Part shown: positions 51,438-59,527 of the stretch, piece by piece
Position numbering within the stretch: the stretch's first letter is position 1
How the letters are laid out: each line of letters opens with the position of its first letter
DNA from: Streptomyces sp. R41
Lineage (GTDB): Bacteria; Actinomycetota; Actinomycetes; Streptomycetales; Streptomycetaceae
Length of the DNA: 64,000 nucleotides
NCBI RefSeq assembly: GCF_041053055.1
Contig: NZ_CP163443.1
Location: forward strand, 8,167,001 to 8,231,000
Direction of reading: 5' to 3'
Program-made: the position numbers and the translations under genes
The notes under the pieces: model-generated
The model's database searches: none
Told to the model about the DNA's origin: nothing
Seen by the model: the letters and a program-made list of their open reading frames with translations, nothing else

Positions 51438-52673
51438 ATGACTCGCGCGATCAAGGTCCGGCACCTCCTGGCCGTCCTGGTGACCTCCCTGGTTCTCACC
51501 CCGCCGACCGCGCTCGCCGAGTCCGGGCCCGGCCGGGCCACCTCCACGCCGGGCCAGACCTGGACCGGCACCTGGGAAGCCGCCGCCTCAGGCACCGCCC
51601 CCGCGCTGCCCGGCGCCTCGATCCGCAACGTGGTGCACACCAGCGTCGGCGGCCGCGCCGCCCGCGTCCGCCTCTCCAACCGGCTCGGCACAGCACCGCT
51701 CCAACTCGACGCCGTGACCGTGGCGTTGCAGCAGCCGGGCGCGCCCACCAGCCCGCGGGCCGTCCCCGGCTCGATGCGTACCGTCACCTTCGCCGGCGCG
51801 GGATCGGTGACGATCCCCGCGGGCAGAGACCTGGTCAGCGACCCCGTCGCCCTCCAGGTCCCCGCCGACGCCAACCTCCTGATCTCGCTCCACACCCCGG
51901 CGGACTCGGGCCCGGCGACCTATCACCGCTCCGCCCTCCAGGCCAACTTCCTTGCCCGCAAGGGCAATCGCACCGCCGACGAGAGCGGCACCGCTTACAC
52001 CGTCACTCTGGGGAACTGGTACTACGTGACCGGTGTCGATGTGCTCGGCTCGGCCGTCGTGGGCAGCGTGGTCACGCTCGGCGACTCCATCACCGACGGC
52101 ACCGGCTCGACGTTCAGCGCCAACCACCGCTGGCCCGACCGGCTCGCCGACCGTCTGCGCGGCCTCCCGCCGTACCGCCGCCACGGCGTCCTGAACGCGG
52201 GGATCGCAGGAAACCGCGTCCTGCTCGACGGCCGCGGCCCCAGCGCCCTGTCCCGCCTGGACGCCGATGTGTTCTCCCGCACCGGCGTACGCGCGGTGAT
52301 CGTGATGGAGGGCATCAACGACATCAAGGGCACCCCCGAGCAGACGGACCCCCGCGCCATCGAGGACGCGTATCGCCGCATCGTGCGCCACGCCCACGCC
52401 CGCGGCATCCGTGTCATCGGTGCCACACTCACTCCGTACGGTGGTCACGCCGCGTACACACAGGCCCGCGAGGCCGTACGGCAGGCCATCAACACCGTCA
52501 TCCGCACGCGCGGTCTCTTCGACGCGGTCGTGGACTTCGATGCCACCGTCCGCGACCCGTCGAAGCCGAACCGGATCCTCCCCGCCTACGACCCCGGCGA
52601 CCACCTCCACTTCAACGACGCGGGCATGAAGGCGATGGCGGACACCATCGACCTGACGACCCTCATTCCCTAG
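51438..52673 (+). CDS. secreted SGNH/GDSL hydrolase
   Basis: 411 residues. Signal peptide to ALA-ES (residue ~28). A ~170-residue N-terminal beta-sandwich (TWTGTWEAAASG ... RVRLSNRLGTAPL) of the type found in actinobacterial GDSL esterases comes before the SGNH domain: block I VTLGDSITDGTGS, block II NAGIAGNRVL, block III MEGINDI, block V DHLHFNDAGMKAMA. It probably de-esterifies a carbohydrate or lipid outside the cell. It is convergent with the GH95 gene, sharing a CTAG stop overlap. Confidence 0.9.
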   Translation: MTRAIKVRHLLAVLVTSLVLTPPTALAESGPGRATSTPGQTWTGTWEAAASGTAPALPGASIRNVVHTSVGGRAARVRLSNRLGTAPLQLDAVTVALQQPGAPTSPRAVPGSMRTVTFAGAGSVTIPAGRDLVSDPVALQVPADANLLISLHTPADSGPATYHRSALQANFLARKGNRTADESGTAYTVTLGNWYYVTGVDVLGSAVVGSVVTLGDSITDGTGSTFSANHRWPDRLADRLRGLPPYRRHGVLNAGIAGNRVLLDGRGPSALSRLDADVFSRTGVRAVIVMEGINDIKGTPEQTDPRAIEDAYRRIVRHAHARGIRVIGATLTPYGGHAAYTQAREAVRQAINTVIRTRGLFDAVVDFDATVRDPSKPNRILPAYDPGDHLHFNDAGMKAMADTIDLTTLIP

Positions 52674-54979
52674 GCCGTTCCCGGAAGGCCCCACTTGGGC
52701 GCCTCCGCGTTCGACCGCACCGGCGCGATCGTGAGGTCCGGCCGGTCCCCCTTCGCCGTGATCAGCGCCGACTCGCCCTTGCGCAGGGAGATTTGGATCG
52801 CGCCGCCGCCCGCGTCGGAGTACCGCAGGGCCCGCCCGTGTGCGTCCCGCACGTCCACCGGCCCCCCGATGCCATGCCGTACGACACAGGGGGCACCCGC
52901 CTCGCTGACCAGCCGGACCCAGCGGGTCGCCCCGCCCTCGCGCACCGCCGAGAGCAGAAAGGCGCCCTGCGTGCGGAAGTTGTGGACCGTCAGGTCCGAC
53001 CACGCGGCGGGCAGCGCGGGGAAGACGCGGACGACGCCACCCCACGACTGGCAGACCATGTCGTGCAGGGACTGGGCGGCCGAGAGAGGGGTCTCGATGA
53101 CCGGGCCCGACTCCTTGTACATGGTGTTGGCCTGGATGAAGCGGGTCATCAGTTCACCCAGGTACCCGAGCGCGTCCTCGCCCTTGCCGAGCAGGGCGGA
53201 CATCGAGGCCGCGCCGGTGAAGGTGTAGCCCTGAAGCGCGCCTTCGAAGCCGACCCAGTGCGCCAACGACTTCTCGATCAGGGCCCGTTCGTCGGGTGTG
53301 CGGCCCGTCAGCTCGTACAGCGGGTACACCGCGAGCAGGTGCGAGTAGTGGCGGTGCGACTTCGCGAAGGGGATGTCCGCGCCGATCATGAAACCATTGG
53401 CGTCGGTGGGATACGCCACCCGCTTGGCCAGCACCTCGCGCCAGCGCGGCGCCAACTCGTCGTCGATACCGAGGAGTTCGGCCGACTCCAGCAGAGTCCG
53501 GCAGCCCCAGGTCAGCAGCATCAGGTCGTAGCTGCAGTCGCGCGTGTTGCCGCCGTATTCGGGGGAGAAGGTGGCCGGAAGGTGCAGCTTGCCGTCGGCG
53601 CCCGGCTCCAGGAAGTGCAGGTAGTAGTTGATCGCCTTCCGCAGCAAAGGGAACAGGACGTCGCGGAGGATCGACTCGTCCATGGTGTGGCGATAGCTGA
53701 GCCAGACGTTGTGCAGGGCCCAAGTGAGGTTGCCGACCTCCGGAGTGGGCGGATCCTGGCCGGGGATGCCGACGCCGTAGCCGGTCAGGGTGCCCGCCGC
53801 GCCGTTGACGAGGTGGGGGTCCGTGGTGCGCGGGATGCCGAGCGAGTCGCCGCGGTACCGCTCCGCGACCTCCTTGGACAGGTTGTCCCGGTATTCGCTC
53901 AACGCCCTTGTCACCGCGTCGAGTTCGAGATGGTTCGAGCCGTGGATCAGCCAGTACTCCAGCTGCACGTTCAGGTTCCACCAGGTGTTGGGCCACGGTG
54001 TGGACTCCAGCCAGGGTCCGCTGGTGGCCATCACGGGCGCGTCCCGGCGGGCGGCGGACGCCGTCTTGTACAGCTGGATCCAGTAGAAGCGCTGGATGCG
54101 CGCGTCGGGGAGGGAGAGGAAGCTCTTGCGGTAGTAGGCGTGCCACCAGGCGCGATGTGCTTGCGCCAGCCGGTCGTACGGCAACGCCGACGCCCCGCGC
54201 ACGGCGGTGAGCGCCCGGTCCAGTGCCGTGGACTTCGGGTACGAGTGCGCGACATGGACGTACAGGGTGCGTGTCTCGCCCCGAGTCCGCTCCCGCCACG
54301 CGGTCGCGTGCTGTCCGCCCGACAGCAGCGGCTGTACGGCGGCCCGGATGCCGTCGTGCTCGGCGACCTCGGCGGGCGGGTTGCCCTGATAACCGTCCGG
54401 CAGCGGTTTGAAGGCGGCGCGCGGGCTGATCGCGTCGGCCGGATGGAACACCCATCGGAAGTCGCGCTCGCCCTCGCTCGGTGTCACCTCGACGGCGAGG
54501 ACCGAGCGGGAGTTGTGCACCAGCGCGCGGAGCGTGAGCGTGCCCCGGTCCGTGGTGAGCGTGCCGGTCAGCTCGGCGTCGCGCAGTCCGAGCCGCCAGT
54601 CCAGGCCCGTGATGGTGCCCACCGGCTCCAGCGTGAAGTGGCCGATGGGCAGCCGGGCGAGCCCGAAGAGCGAGCCGAACTCGGGGCGGTGGTCCTGCAC
54701 CTCGGAGTGCTGCACGTTGAAGCGCACGGCCGTGCTCTCCGCGCCCGGCTCCGCGTAGATGCCGGAGCCGAGGAAACCGTTGCCGAGGTACGGCCCCTCG
54801 TACCAGGTCTTCGGCATCCGCTGCCAGACGAGGTCGGCGTCGTCGAGGACGGTGCGCCAGGGGTCGGCGGCGCCTTCGTGGACGGACGCCCTCGCCTGCG
54901 CGGGCAGGCCTCCGGCGATAAGCGTCCCGCCGAGCGCGGATCCGGTGGCGAGAACGGTACGTCTGGACGGGCTGGGCAT
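52670..54979 (-). CDS. secreted GH95-family glycoside hydrolase
   Basis: 769 residues. Tat signal SPSRRTVLATGSALGG, cleavage after ARA (~28). The N-terminal GH95 domain holds PYLGNGFLGSGIYAEPG and FNVQHSEVQDHRP. An alpha/alpha barrel (~260-690) contains YWIQLYKTASAAR, GPWLESTPWPNTWWNLNVQLEYW, LTWALHNVWLSYRHTMDESIL and HRHYSHLLAVYPLYELTG, and a C-terminal beta domain closes it. GH95 contains alpha-1,2-fucosidases and alpha-L-galactosidases that remove caps from plant glycans such as xyloglucan and pectins. AGGAGG precedes the ATG. A well-formed promoter lies at 55045-55073. It ends in a CTAG shared with the SGNH gene. Confidence 0.82.
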   Translation of the reverse strand: MPSPSRRTVLATGSALGGTLIAGGLPAQARASVHEGAADPWRTVLDDADLVWQRMPKTWYEGPYLGNGFLGSGIYAEPGAESTAVRFNVQHSEVQDHRPEFGSLFGLARLPIGHFTLEPVGTITGLDWRLGLRDAELTGTLTTDRGTLTLRALVHNSRSVLAVEVTPSEGERDFRWVFHPADAISPRAAFKPLPDGYQGNPPAEVAEHDGIRAAVQPLLSGGQHATAWRERTRGETRTLYVHVAHSYPKSTALDRALTAVRGASALPYDRLAQAHRAWWHAYYRKSFLSLPDARIQRFYWIQLYKTASAARRDAPVMATSGPWLESTPWPNTWWNLNVQLEYWLIHGSNHLELDAVTRALSEYRDNLSKEVAERYRGDSLGIPRTTDPHLVNGAAGTLTGYGVGIPGQDPPTPEVGNLTWALHNVWLSYRHTMDESILRDVLFPLLRKAINYYLHFLEPGADGKLHLPATFSPEYGGNTRDCSYDLMLLTWGCRTLLESAELLGIDDELAPRWREVLAKRVAYPTDANGFMIGADIPFAKSHRHYSHLLAVYPLYELTGRTPDERALIEKSLAHWVGFEGALQGYTFTGAASMSALLGKGEDALGYLGELMTRFIQANTMYKESGPVIETPLSAAQSLHDMVCQSWGGVVRVFPALPAAWSDLTVHNFRTQGAFLLSAVREGGATRWVRLVSEAGAPCVVRHGIGGPVDVRDAHGRALRYSDAGGGAIQISLRKGESALITAKGDRPDLTIAPVRSNAEAPKWGLPGTA

Positions 54980-55044
54980 CGCGCCTCCTGGCGGCTCATT
55001 CGGCAACGTACGCACGGTGATTCATCGGAGCTATTCCAGACCGC

Positions 55045-55073
55045 AACGTAGAGAGCGTGCGATGGGCCGTCAA
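55045..55073 (-). promoter_or_regulatory. promoter of the GH95 gene
   Basis: Minus strand: TTGACG (55068-55073), exactly 17 bp, then TACGTT (55045-55050), a very good HrdB-type promoter 66 bp before the start codon. Confidence 0.65.
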
Positions 55074-55111
55074 TGGCTGGGAAGAGATCCGATGTGTAGG
55101 TGTGTACATGA

Positions 55112-55149
55112 ATGACGGTCGTATGGCTGTCCTGCATGACGGCCGTATG
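55112..55149. promoter_or_regulatory. direct repeats upstream of GH95 promoter
   Basis: ATGACGGTCGTATG (55112-55125) and ATGACGGCCGTATG (55136-55149), 13 of 14 identical, spaced 24 bp start to start. They lie 39-76 bp upstream of the -35, the usual place for an activator that binds tandem sites. Confidence 0.5.
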
Positions 55150-55164
55150 CCTCGTCAGCAGGCC

Positions 55165-55647
55165 TCAGCCCCAGATCACCGCCACCAACCACGCCCCCAT
55201 GATCAGCAGACAGGCGAACAGCTCCGTCAGCACACTCCATCCGCCCGACCGCATCGCGGTCCGCGCCGCGGCCCGCGCCTGCCCGTGCCCGCCCAGCCGC
55301 AGCCGCTCGGAGAGATAGATCCCGCCGATGAAGCCGGGTATCGCGCCGACCACCGGCAGCAGAAAGAAGCCGAGCAACGCCCCGGTCCCGGCGTACACCG
55401 CCATCCGGGTGGTGGCCCCGCTCGCGCGCAGCCGCCGTGGAGGCAGCACCCAGCGGACCGCCTGGGCCAGCAGCAGGACCACGGTCGCGCCGACGAGCAC
55501 GGCCCAGGAGAGCGCCCGTGGGTCGGTCAGTGCCCACCACAGGACCGCGGCCCAGACGAGCCACGACCCCGGCACACCGGGCACCAGTACTCCGGCAAGG
55601 CCGAGCAGGATCACCACGCCGACCAGCAGGAGTTCCCAGACTCCCAT
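55165..55647 (-). CDS. DUF456 membrane protein
   Basis: 160 residues, about four TM helices. VGVVILLGLAGVLVPGVPGSWLVWAAVLWWA and LLPVVGAIPGFIGGIYLSERLR (the G-x-x-x-GP-x-P-G pattern) are the DUF456 signature. The role is unknown in the family. It is upstream of GH95 on the same strand but separated by the GH95 promoter, so it is probably an independent unit. Confidence 0.88.
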   Translation of the reverse strand: MGVWELLLVGVVILLGLAGVLVPGVPGSWLVWAAVLWWALTDPRALSWAVLVGATVVLLLAQAVRWVLPPRRLRASGATTRMAVYAGTGALLGFFLLPVVGAIPGFIGGIYLSERLRLGGHGQARAAARTAMRSGGWSVLTELFACLLIMGAWLVAVIWG

Positions 55648-55713
55648 CTGCCCAGAGTGACTGAGCGGACGTGCGACCGCAGGTCAGTACCGCGCCAACG
55701 GCCTGGGCCGGTT

Positions 55714-55843
55714 CCAGTGCCGCGCCCACCAGCCCGCTGGTGTCAATCCGCGCCCACCAGTCCCGCTGAAGTCACGCGCCCACCAGCCCCGCTGATATCA
55801 GGCCTCCCGCCGGTATCAGTCCCGCGCCACCCAGCCCCGCTCG
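55714..55843. repeat. degenerate tandem repeats copying the 3' end of the adjacent regulator gene
   Basis: The sequence around the regulator's stop (55816-55843) is repeated three times downstream of it, at about 55772-55795, 55743-55771 and 55714-55742. All share CGCGCCCACCAG(C/T)CCCGCTG-like cores. A 20-bp non-repeat piece separates the gene end from the copies. The unit includes the stop codon. Confidence 0.75.
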
Positions 55844-56796
55844 TACGCGTGCCAGCCCAGCTGCAGTCGCGTCGTCACGCCCGTCAGCTCCATCAGCCGC
55901 TTCACTCGTCGCTGCACGGTCCTCAGGCCCAGATCGAGCTGCTTGGCGACGCTCGCGTCGGTCAGCCCGGCCAGCAGGAGTGACAGGATTTCCAGGTCGG
56001 TGCTGTCAGGGCCGTCCGGCTCCTGCTCGTTCACGCCCCTGCTGCCGAGGCGCAGCGGCAGCGCGTCCCGCCACACCGACTCGAAGAGGCCCGACAACAG
56101 CTCGAGGAGTCCGCTCGCGTGCACCACGAGCGCCGCGGGCTCCGCGGTGTGCGAGGTGAGCGGGACCATCGCGAGCGTCCGGTCGGCGATCACCAGCTTG
56201 GTCGGCACCTTGTCCACGACGCGCACCTGCTCGTCGCGGCTGAGCGCGGCGGACAGCTCGGTGATGCCGGTGGGCTGGTCGAGGACCGCCCGTTCGAGCA
56301 CCACGCGGTAGCCGACGCCCCGGCCCGCGGCCTGTTCCTCCGCGTCGTTGTCCATCCCGGAGACCACGACCGGATTCCCGGTGACCAGCGCGCACACCTC
56401 CTCGGCGGCACCGAGCTGGAGCTGCAGGAACCGCTGGGAGACCGCCGCCGCGCCGATCACCACCTCGACCAGGTCGTGCACCGCCGGTTCGGCGGCCGCC
56501 GCCCGGTACTCCTCCGCGAGCAGCGCAGCCGCCAGCTCCGCCTTCTCCAGCTCGTGCCGCTGCTGGGTGAGCAGCGCGCCGAGGGCGACCCCGGGCGGCG
56601 CCGCGACCCAGCGCCCGGGCCGGGCCGAGGACTGGGCGGCGAGACCGTGACGCTCCAGCCGGCGCAGGGCGCGCTCGGTGTCGTACTCGCCGAGCGTGAG
56701 CCGCCGCGCTAGATCGGGCACGTCGGCGGCGCCCACGGACACCAGCGCCCGGTACGCCGACTCGTGCGTCTCGTCCAGACCTATCGCTCCCAGCAT
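55816..56796 (-). CDS. TrmB-like/LuxR-type transcriptional regulator
   Basis: 326 residues. An N-terminal TrmB-type winged helix (LDETHESAYRALVSVGAADVPDLARRL, YDTERALRRLERHGLAAQ) is followed by a coiled segment and a middle phospholipase D-like/effector domain, with a C-terminal LuxR HTH (~262-318: DLEILSLLLAGLTDASVAKQ, LGLRTVQRRVKRLMELTG). This three-part arrangement is common for Streptomyces regulators near secreted proteases; a decayed S8 protease gene lies directly upstream in the divergent direction. GGGGAGGG lies ~10 nt before the ATG. The C-terminal codons are part of a downstream repeat array. Confidence 0.88.
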   Translation of the reverse strand: MLGAIGLDETHESAYRALVSVGAADVPDLARRLTLGEYDTERALRRLERHGLAAQSSARPGRWVAAPPGVALGALLTQQRHELEKAELAAALLAEEYRAAAAEPAVHDLVEVVIGAAAVSQRFLQLQLGAAEEVCALVTGNPVVVSGMDNDAEEQAAGRGVGYRVVLERAVLDQPTGITELSAALSRDEQVRVVDKVPTKLVIADRTLAMVPLTSHTAEPAALVVHASGLLELLSGLFESVWRDALPLRLGSRGVNEQEPDGPDSTDLEILSLLLAGLTDASVAKQLDLGLRTVQRRVKRLMELTGVTTRLQLGWHAYERGWVARD

Positions 56797-57022
56797 CCGG
56801 CGACGTCCCTCCCCTTGGATCCGTTCCGGCCCGCCCGTGGCGGAAATCGGCCACGGCGCAAACCCGCCTCGGCACATCATCGCCGCACACCCCGCCTCTC
56901 TGCCAAGCTCACGCCACCGCAGCACCAACCACCGTCCGCAATGCCCTTCTTGGGCCTGTTCGGCCTGGACAGATGCGGGATGCGGGCCGCACCGGCTCGT
57001 CGCGGACGCGGGTGGAGCTACC

Positions 57023-57570
57023 TTGGGGAGTGGGACTTTGGGGAGAGCGACAGCCCGTACGGCGATCGGGGCGGCCACCGCCGCCGTCCTTGCCGTCACG
57101 ACACCCACGGCGGCGGCACAGCGGCCGAGACCGCTGACCCGTACCGGGGCCACCGCCCCGGGCGCCGTCGTCACACTTGTCACCGGAGGCCGTGTCCTGG
57201 TGACGAAGGACGGGGCCACCGCCCTGCCCGGTGAGGACGGCACCAATCCCTTCACCCTGACCCGGCAGTCCGGCAAGGACCTGTACGTCTGTGCCGAGGG
57301 CGCCGTCGCGGCCATCGCCGCGGGTCGCGTCGACGAGGGACTCTTCGTCGAGGCCAGGCCGGTGCGGCTGTCGTACTGGTACGACGGTGGCGAGACCTGG
57401 ACGTCCGCGGAGACCATCCTTCGGACGGCAAGTGGACCGCCACGGTGCATCACAGCGGAGCCTCAGGGAAGCAGGTCACACTCAGGGCCGAACTGACCGA
57501 CGCGCACGGCAACTCGGTCACCCAGACCGTGACCCGGGCGCCTACGACGTGCGCCAGTCCGGTCATCCAA
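57023..57570 (+). pseudogene. S8 (subtilisin-like) serine protease, most of gene deleted
   Basis: The first ~110 codons encode a signal region (AIGAATAAVLAVTTPTAAAQ), GAVVTLVTGGRVLV and AGRVDEGLF, the start of the propeptide of the large Streptomyces subtilases (~1100 residues). Then the sequence jumps to LSYWYDGGETWTSAE and, one frame over, WTATVHHSGASGKQVTLRAE and LTDAHGNSVTQTVTRA, the last ~50 residues of the same family. The catalytic domain (D-H-S) is missing. A further shift removes the usual YxVR end. It lies divergent from a regulator that may once have controlled it; the 908-bp gap holds no other gene. Confidence 0.65.
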
Positions 57571-57704
57571 GCGCCGCCGGGCGGTTCTCCCGTGGGGGGT
57601 GGGACCGCCCGGCGGTTTCGTCTCACTGTTCGGCTTCCAACCCTCTGGCCGGTTTTTCCGGATGCCCCGTTTTCATCCGGCTCCCGCGGTGGACAATTGG
57701 GGGC

Positions 57705-59417
57705 ATGAGCCAGCAGGGGGAAAAGCCCACCGGTCATGAGGACGACTGGTGGGGGCAGTTGTACGACGACTCCACCGAGGACACGGGGCCCGCGGCCGCG
57801 GCCGATTCTCTGGACGATCGGTTCGCGTCGGCCGCGGGGACGATGGGGCTGGGGTCCGCCGCGGGCCCGGGGGCCGCGGCCCGCCGACCGGACGGGCCCG
57901 AGCCCGATGTCCCGTCCAGGCCGGAGCGGCCTCCCGCGGTGCCGGACTCGTCTCCCGTTCCCGCCGTTCCGGAGCGGCCTCCTGCCGTACCGGAGCAGCG
58001 TGGTGGCGCATCCGCCTCCGTGGCCTGGCCCGGAGCGACGCCGCGCGGTGAGGGGCCGACGCCGGGCCCCGGGCGGTGGGAGCGAGGTGACGTTCCCGAA
58101 CTGAGTCCCGACCCCGGCCCACTGCGGCGAAGTGGTCTCGCCCGGCAACCCGCCCCCTGGGAGCCCCCGCCCACCGAACCACCGGCTCCCGCGACCTTCC
58201 CGCCCGGGCCGACGCCGCCGGGGTTCCCCGCACGGGAGCCCAGGAGCCGTACGTCCACGGAATCGCCCGGCAGTGCGGTGCCCGTGCCGAGGGCACCCGT
58301 GGACGCGCCACCGGCCCCCACGTCACCGCCCGCCGTGCCTCCGGGCGACACCTTGCCCATCACCCCGTCCGACGCCCGGCCCCCGCGGCCCACCTCCGCC
58401 CCCGAGGACGCCCCGCCAGGCGAACCCGCCCTCTCCGTCCCTCACCAGCCGCCCGCCGTCGACTACGTGGGCTCGGGCCCGCCCACCTACGACGCCGAGC
58501 CGACCGCGCTCCCGCCCGCCGACCCCGACGAGCTCGACGACCTGGTCGCCGACACCGTGCTGGACGGGGCGCGCTACGGGACGAGCACGCTGCGGGCCGT
58601 GTCCGTGCGCGGGGACTCCGCGCGGTACCGGGGCGAGCCGCGCCGGGACTCGCTGCTCACCGCCCGGTTCGGGACGGGGGAGCAGGCGCTGGTCCTGGTG
58701 GCGATGGCGACCGGCGCGCGGGCCACGCCGGGCGCGCACCGGGCGGCCGCCGAGGCGTGCCAGTGGATCGGGCGCGCCGTGGGGCGCAGTCACGCACGGC
58801 TGGCCGAGGACATCCGGGCCGCCCGGCGCGGCGACCTGAAGTCGGGGTTGCACCGACTCATCGACCGCAGCCTGGGCAAACTGCGCGCGAGCGCGGCCGA
58901 GCAGGGCATCGAACCGGAGGAGTACACCGCCAGCCTGCGCTGCCTGCTGCTGCCGGCCGACCCGGGGTGCCGTACGCGCGTCTTCTTCGGCGTCGGCGCG
59001 GGCGGTCTGTTCCGGCTGCGGGACGGTGAGTGGCAGGACATCGAGCCGCGGGTCGCGGAGGCCACCGGCGAGGCCGTGGTCGGCTTCGGATCGCTGCCCC
59101 ACGAGACCCCGGAGGGCGATCGGCTCACCATGGACCTGGGCATCGCGACGCCCCCGAGCCCGTACGAACCCGCCCCCGCGCCGCCGCGCGACCCCTTCCG
59201 CTTCCGCGCCTCCGTCGCCCGCCCGGGTGACACGCTCCTGCTGTGCACCGGCGGCCTGGCGGAGCCGCTGCGCGGCGAACCCGAACTGGCCGAACACCTG
59301 ACGGAGCGGTGGTCGGCGGCGGAACCACCGGGCCTCGCCGCGTTCCTCGCGGACACCTTGGTGAGGGTGAAGGGGTACGCCGACGATCGGACGGCCGCGG
59401 CCGTTTGGGAGGCGTAA
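57705..59417 (+). CDS. PP2C-like phosphatase-domain protein with Pro-rich N-terminus
   Basis: 570 residues. Residues 1-~275 are disordered, rich in Pro, Ala and Gly (PERPPAVP repeats). Residues ~285-560 form a PP2C-like domain: STLRAVSVRGDSARYRGEPRRDSLL, LVLVAMATGARAT, PGCRTRVFFGVGAGGLFRLRDGEW, RPGDTLLLCTGGLAEPLRGEP and GYADDRTAAAVWEA. The usual metal Asp residues of PP2C (RxxNED, DGxGG) are mostly absent, replaced by RGDSARYRG and ATGAR, so phosphatase activity is doubtful and a phosphoprotein-binding or scaffold role is possible. The ATG at 57705 lacks a strong SD. Confidence 0.82.
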   Translation: MSQQGEKPTGHEDDWWGQLYDDSTEDTGPAAAADSLDDRFASAAGTMGLGSAAGPGAAARRPDGPEPDVPSRPERPPAVPDSSPVPAVPERPPAVPEQRGGASASVAWPGATPRGEGPTPGPGRWERGDVPELSPDPGPLRRSGLARQPAPWEPPPTEPPAPATFPPGPTPPGFPAREPRSRTSTESPGSAVPVPRAPVDAPPAPTSPPAVPPGDTLPITPSDARPPRPTSAPEDAPPGEPALSVPHQPPAVDYVGSGPPTYDAEPTALPPADPDELDDLVADTVLDGARYGTSTLRAVSVRGDSARYRGEPRRDSLLTARFGTGEQALVLVAMATGARATPGAHRAAAEACQWIGRAVGRSHARLAEDIRAARRGDLKSGLHRLIDRSLGKLRASAAEQGIEPEEYTASLRCLLLPADPGCRTRVFFGVGAGGLFRLRDGEWQDIEPRVAEATGEAVVGFGSLPHETPEGDRLTMDLGIATPPSPYEPAPAPPRDPFRFRASVARPGDTLLLCTGGLAEPLRGEPELAEHLTERWSAAEPPGLAAFLADTLVRVKGYADDRTAAAVWEA

Positions 59418-59527
59418 CCGCACGCCCTGTGAATTCATGGACCCGAGGGATGGACGAAGGGACCCGGGGGACCCGAAATGCCCAAGGGATCCAAGGGATC
59501 CAAGGATCGCGAAGAGGTGCGTGAAGC

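Noticed and set aside
53154..54455. 433-codon minus-strand frame within GH95
   Set aside because: It is a +1 shadow of the GH95 gene on the same strand, Arg-rich and without start signals.
59474..59506. GGGATCCAA tandem repeat before poxB read as a short gene (MPKGSKGSKDREE...)
   Set aside because: The frame has no stop before running into poxB in another frame and no SD; probably leader DNA with a small repeat.
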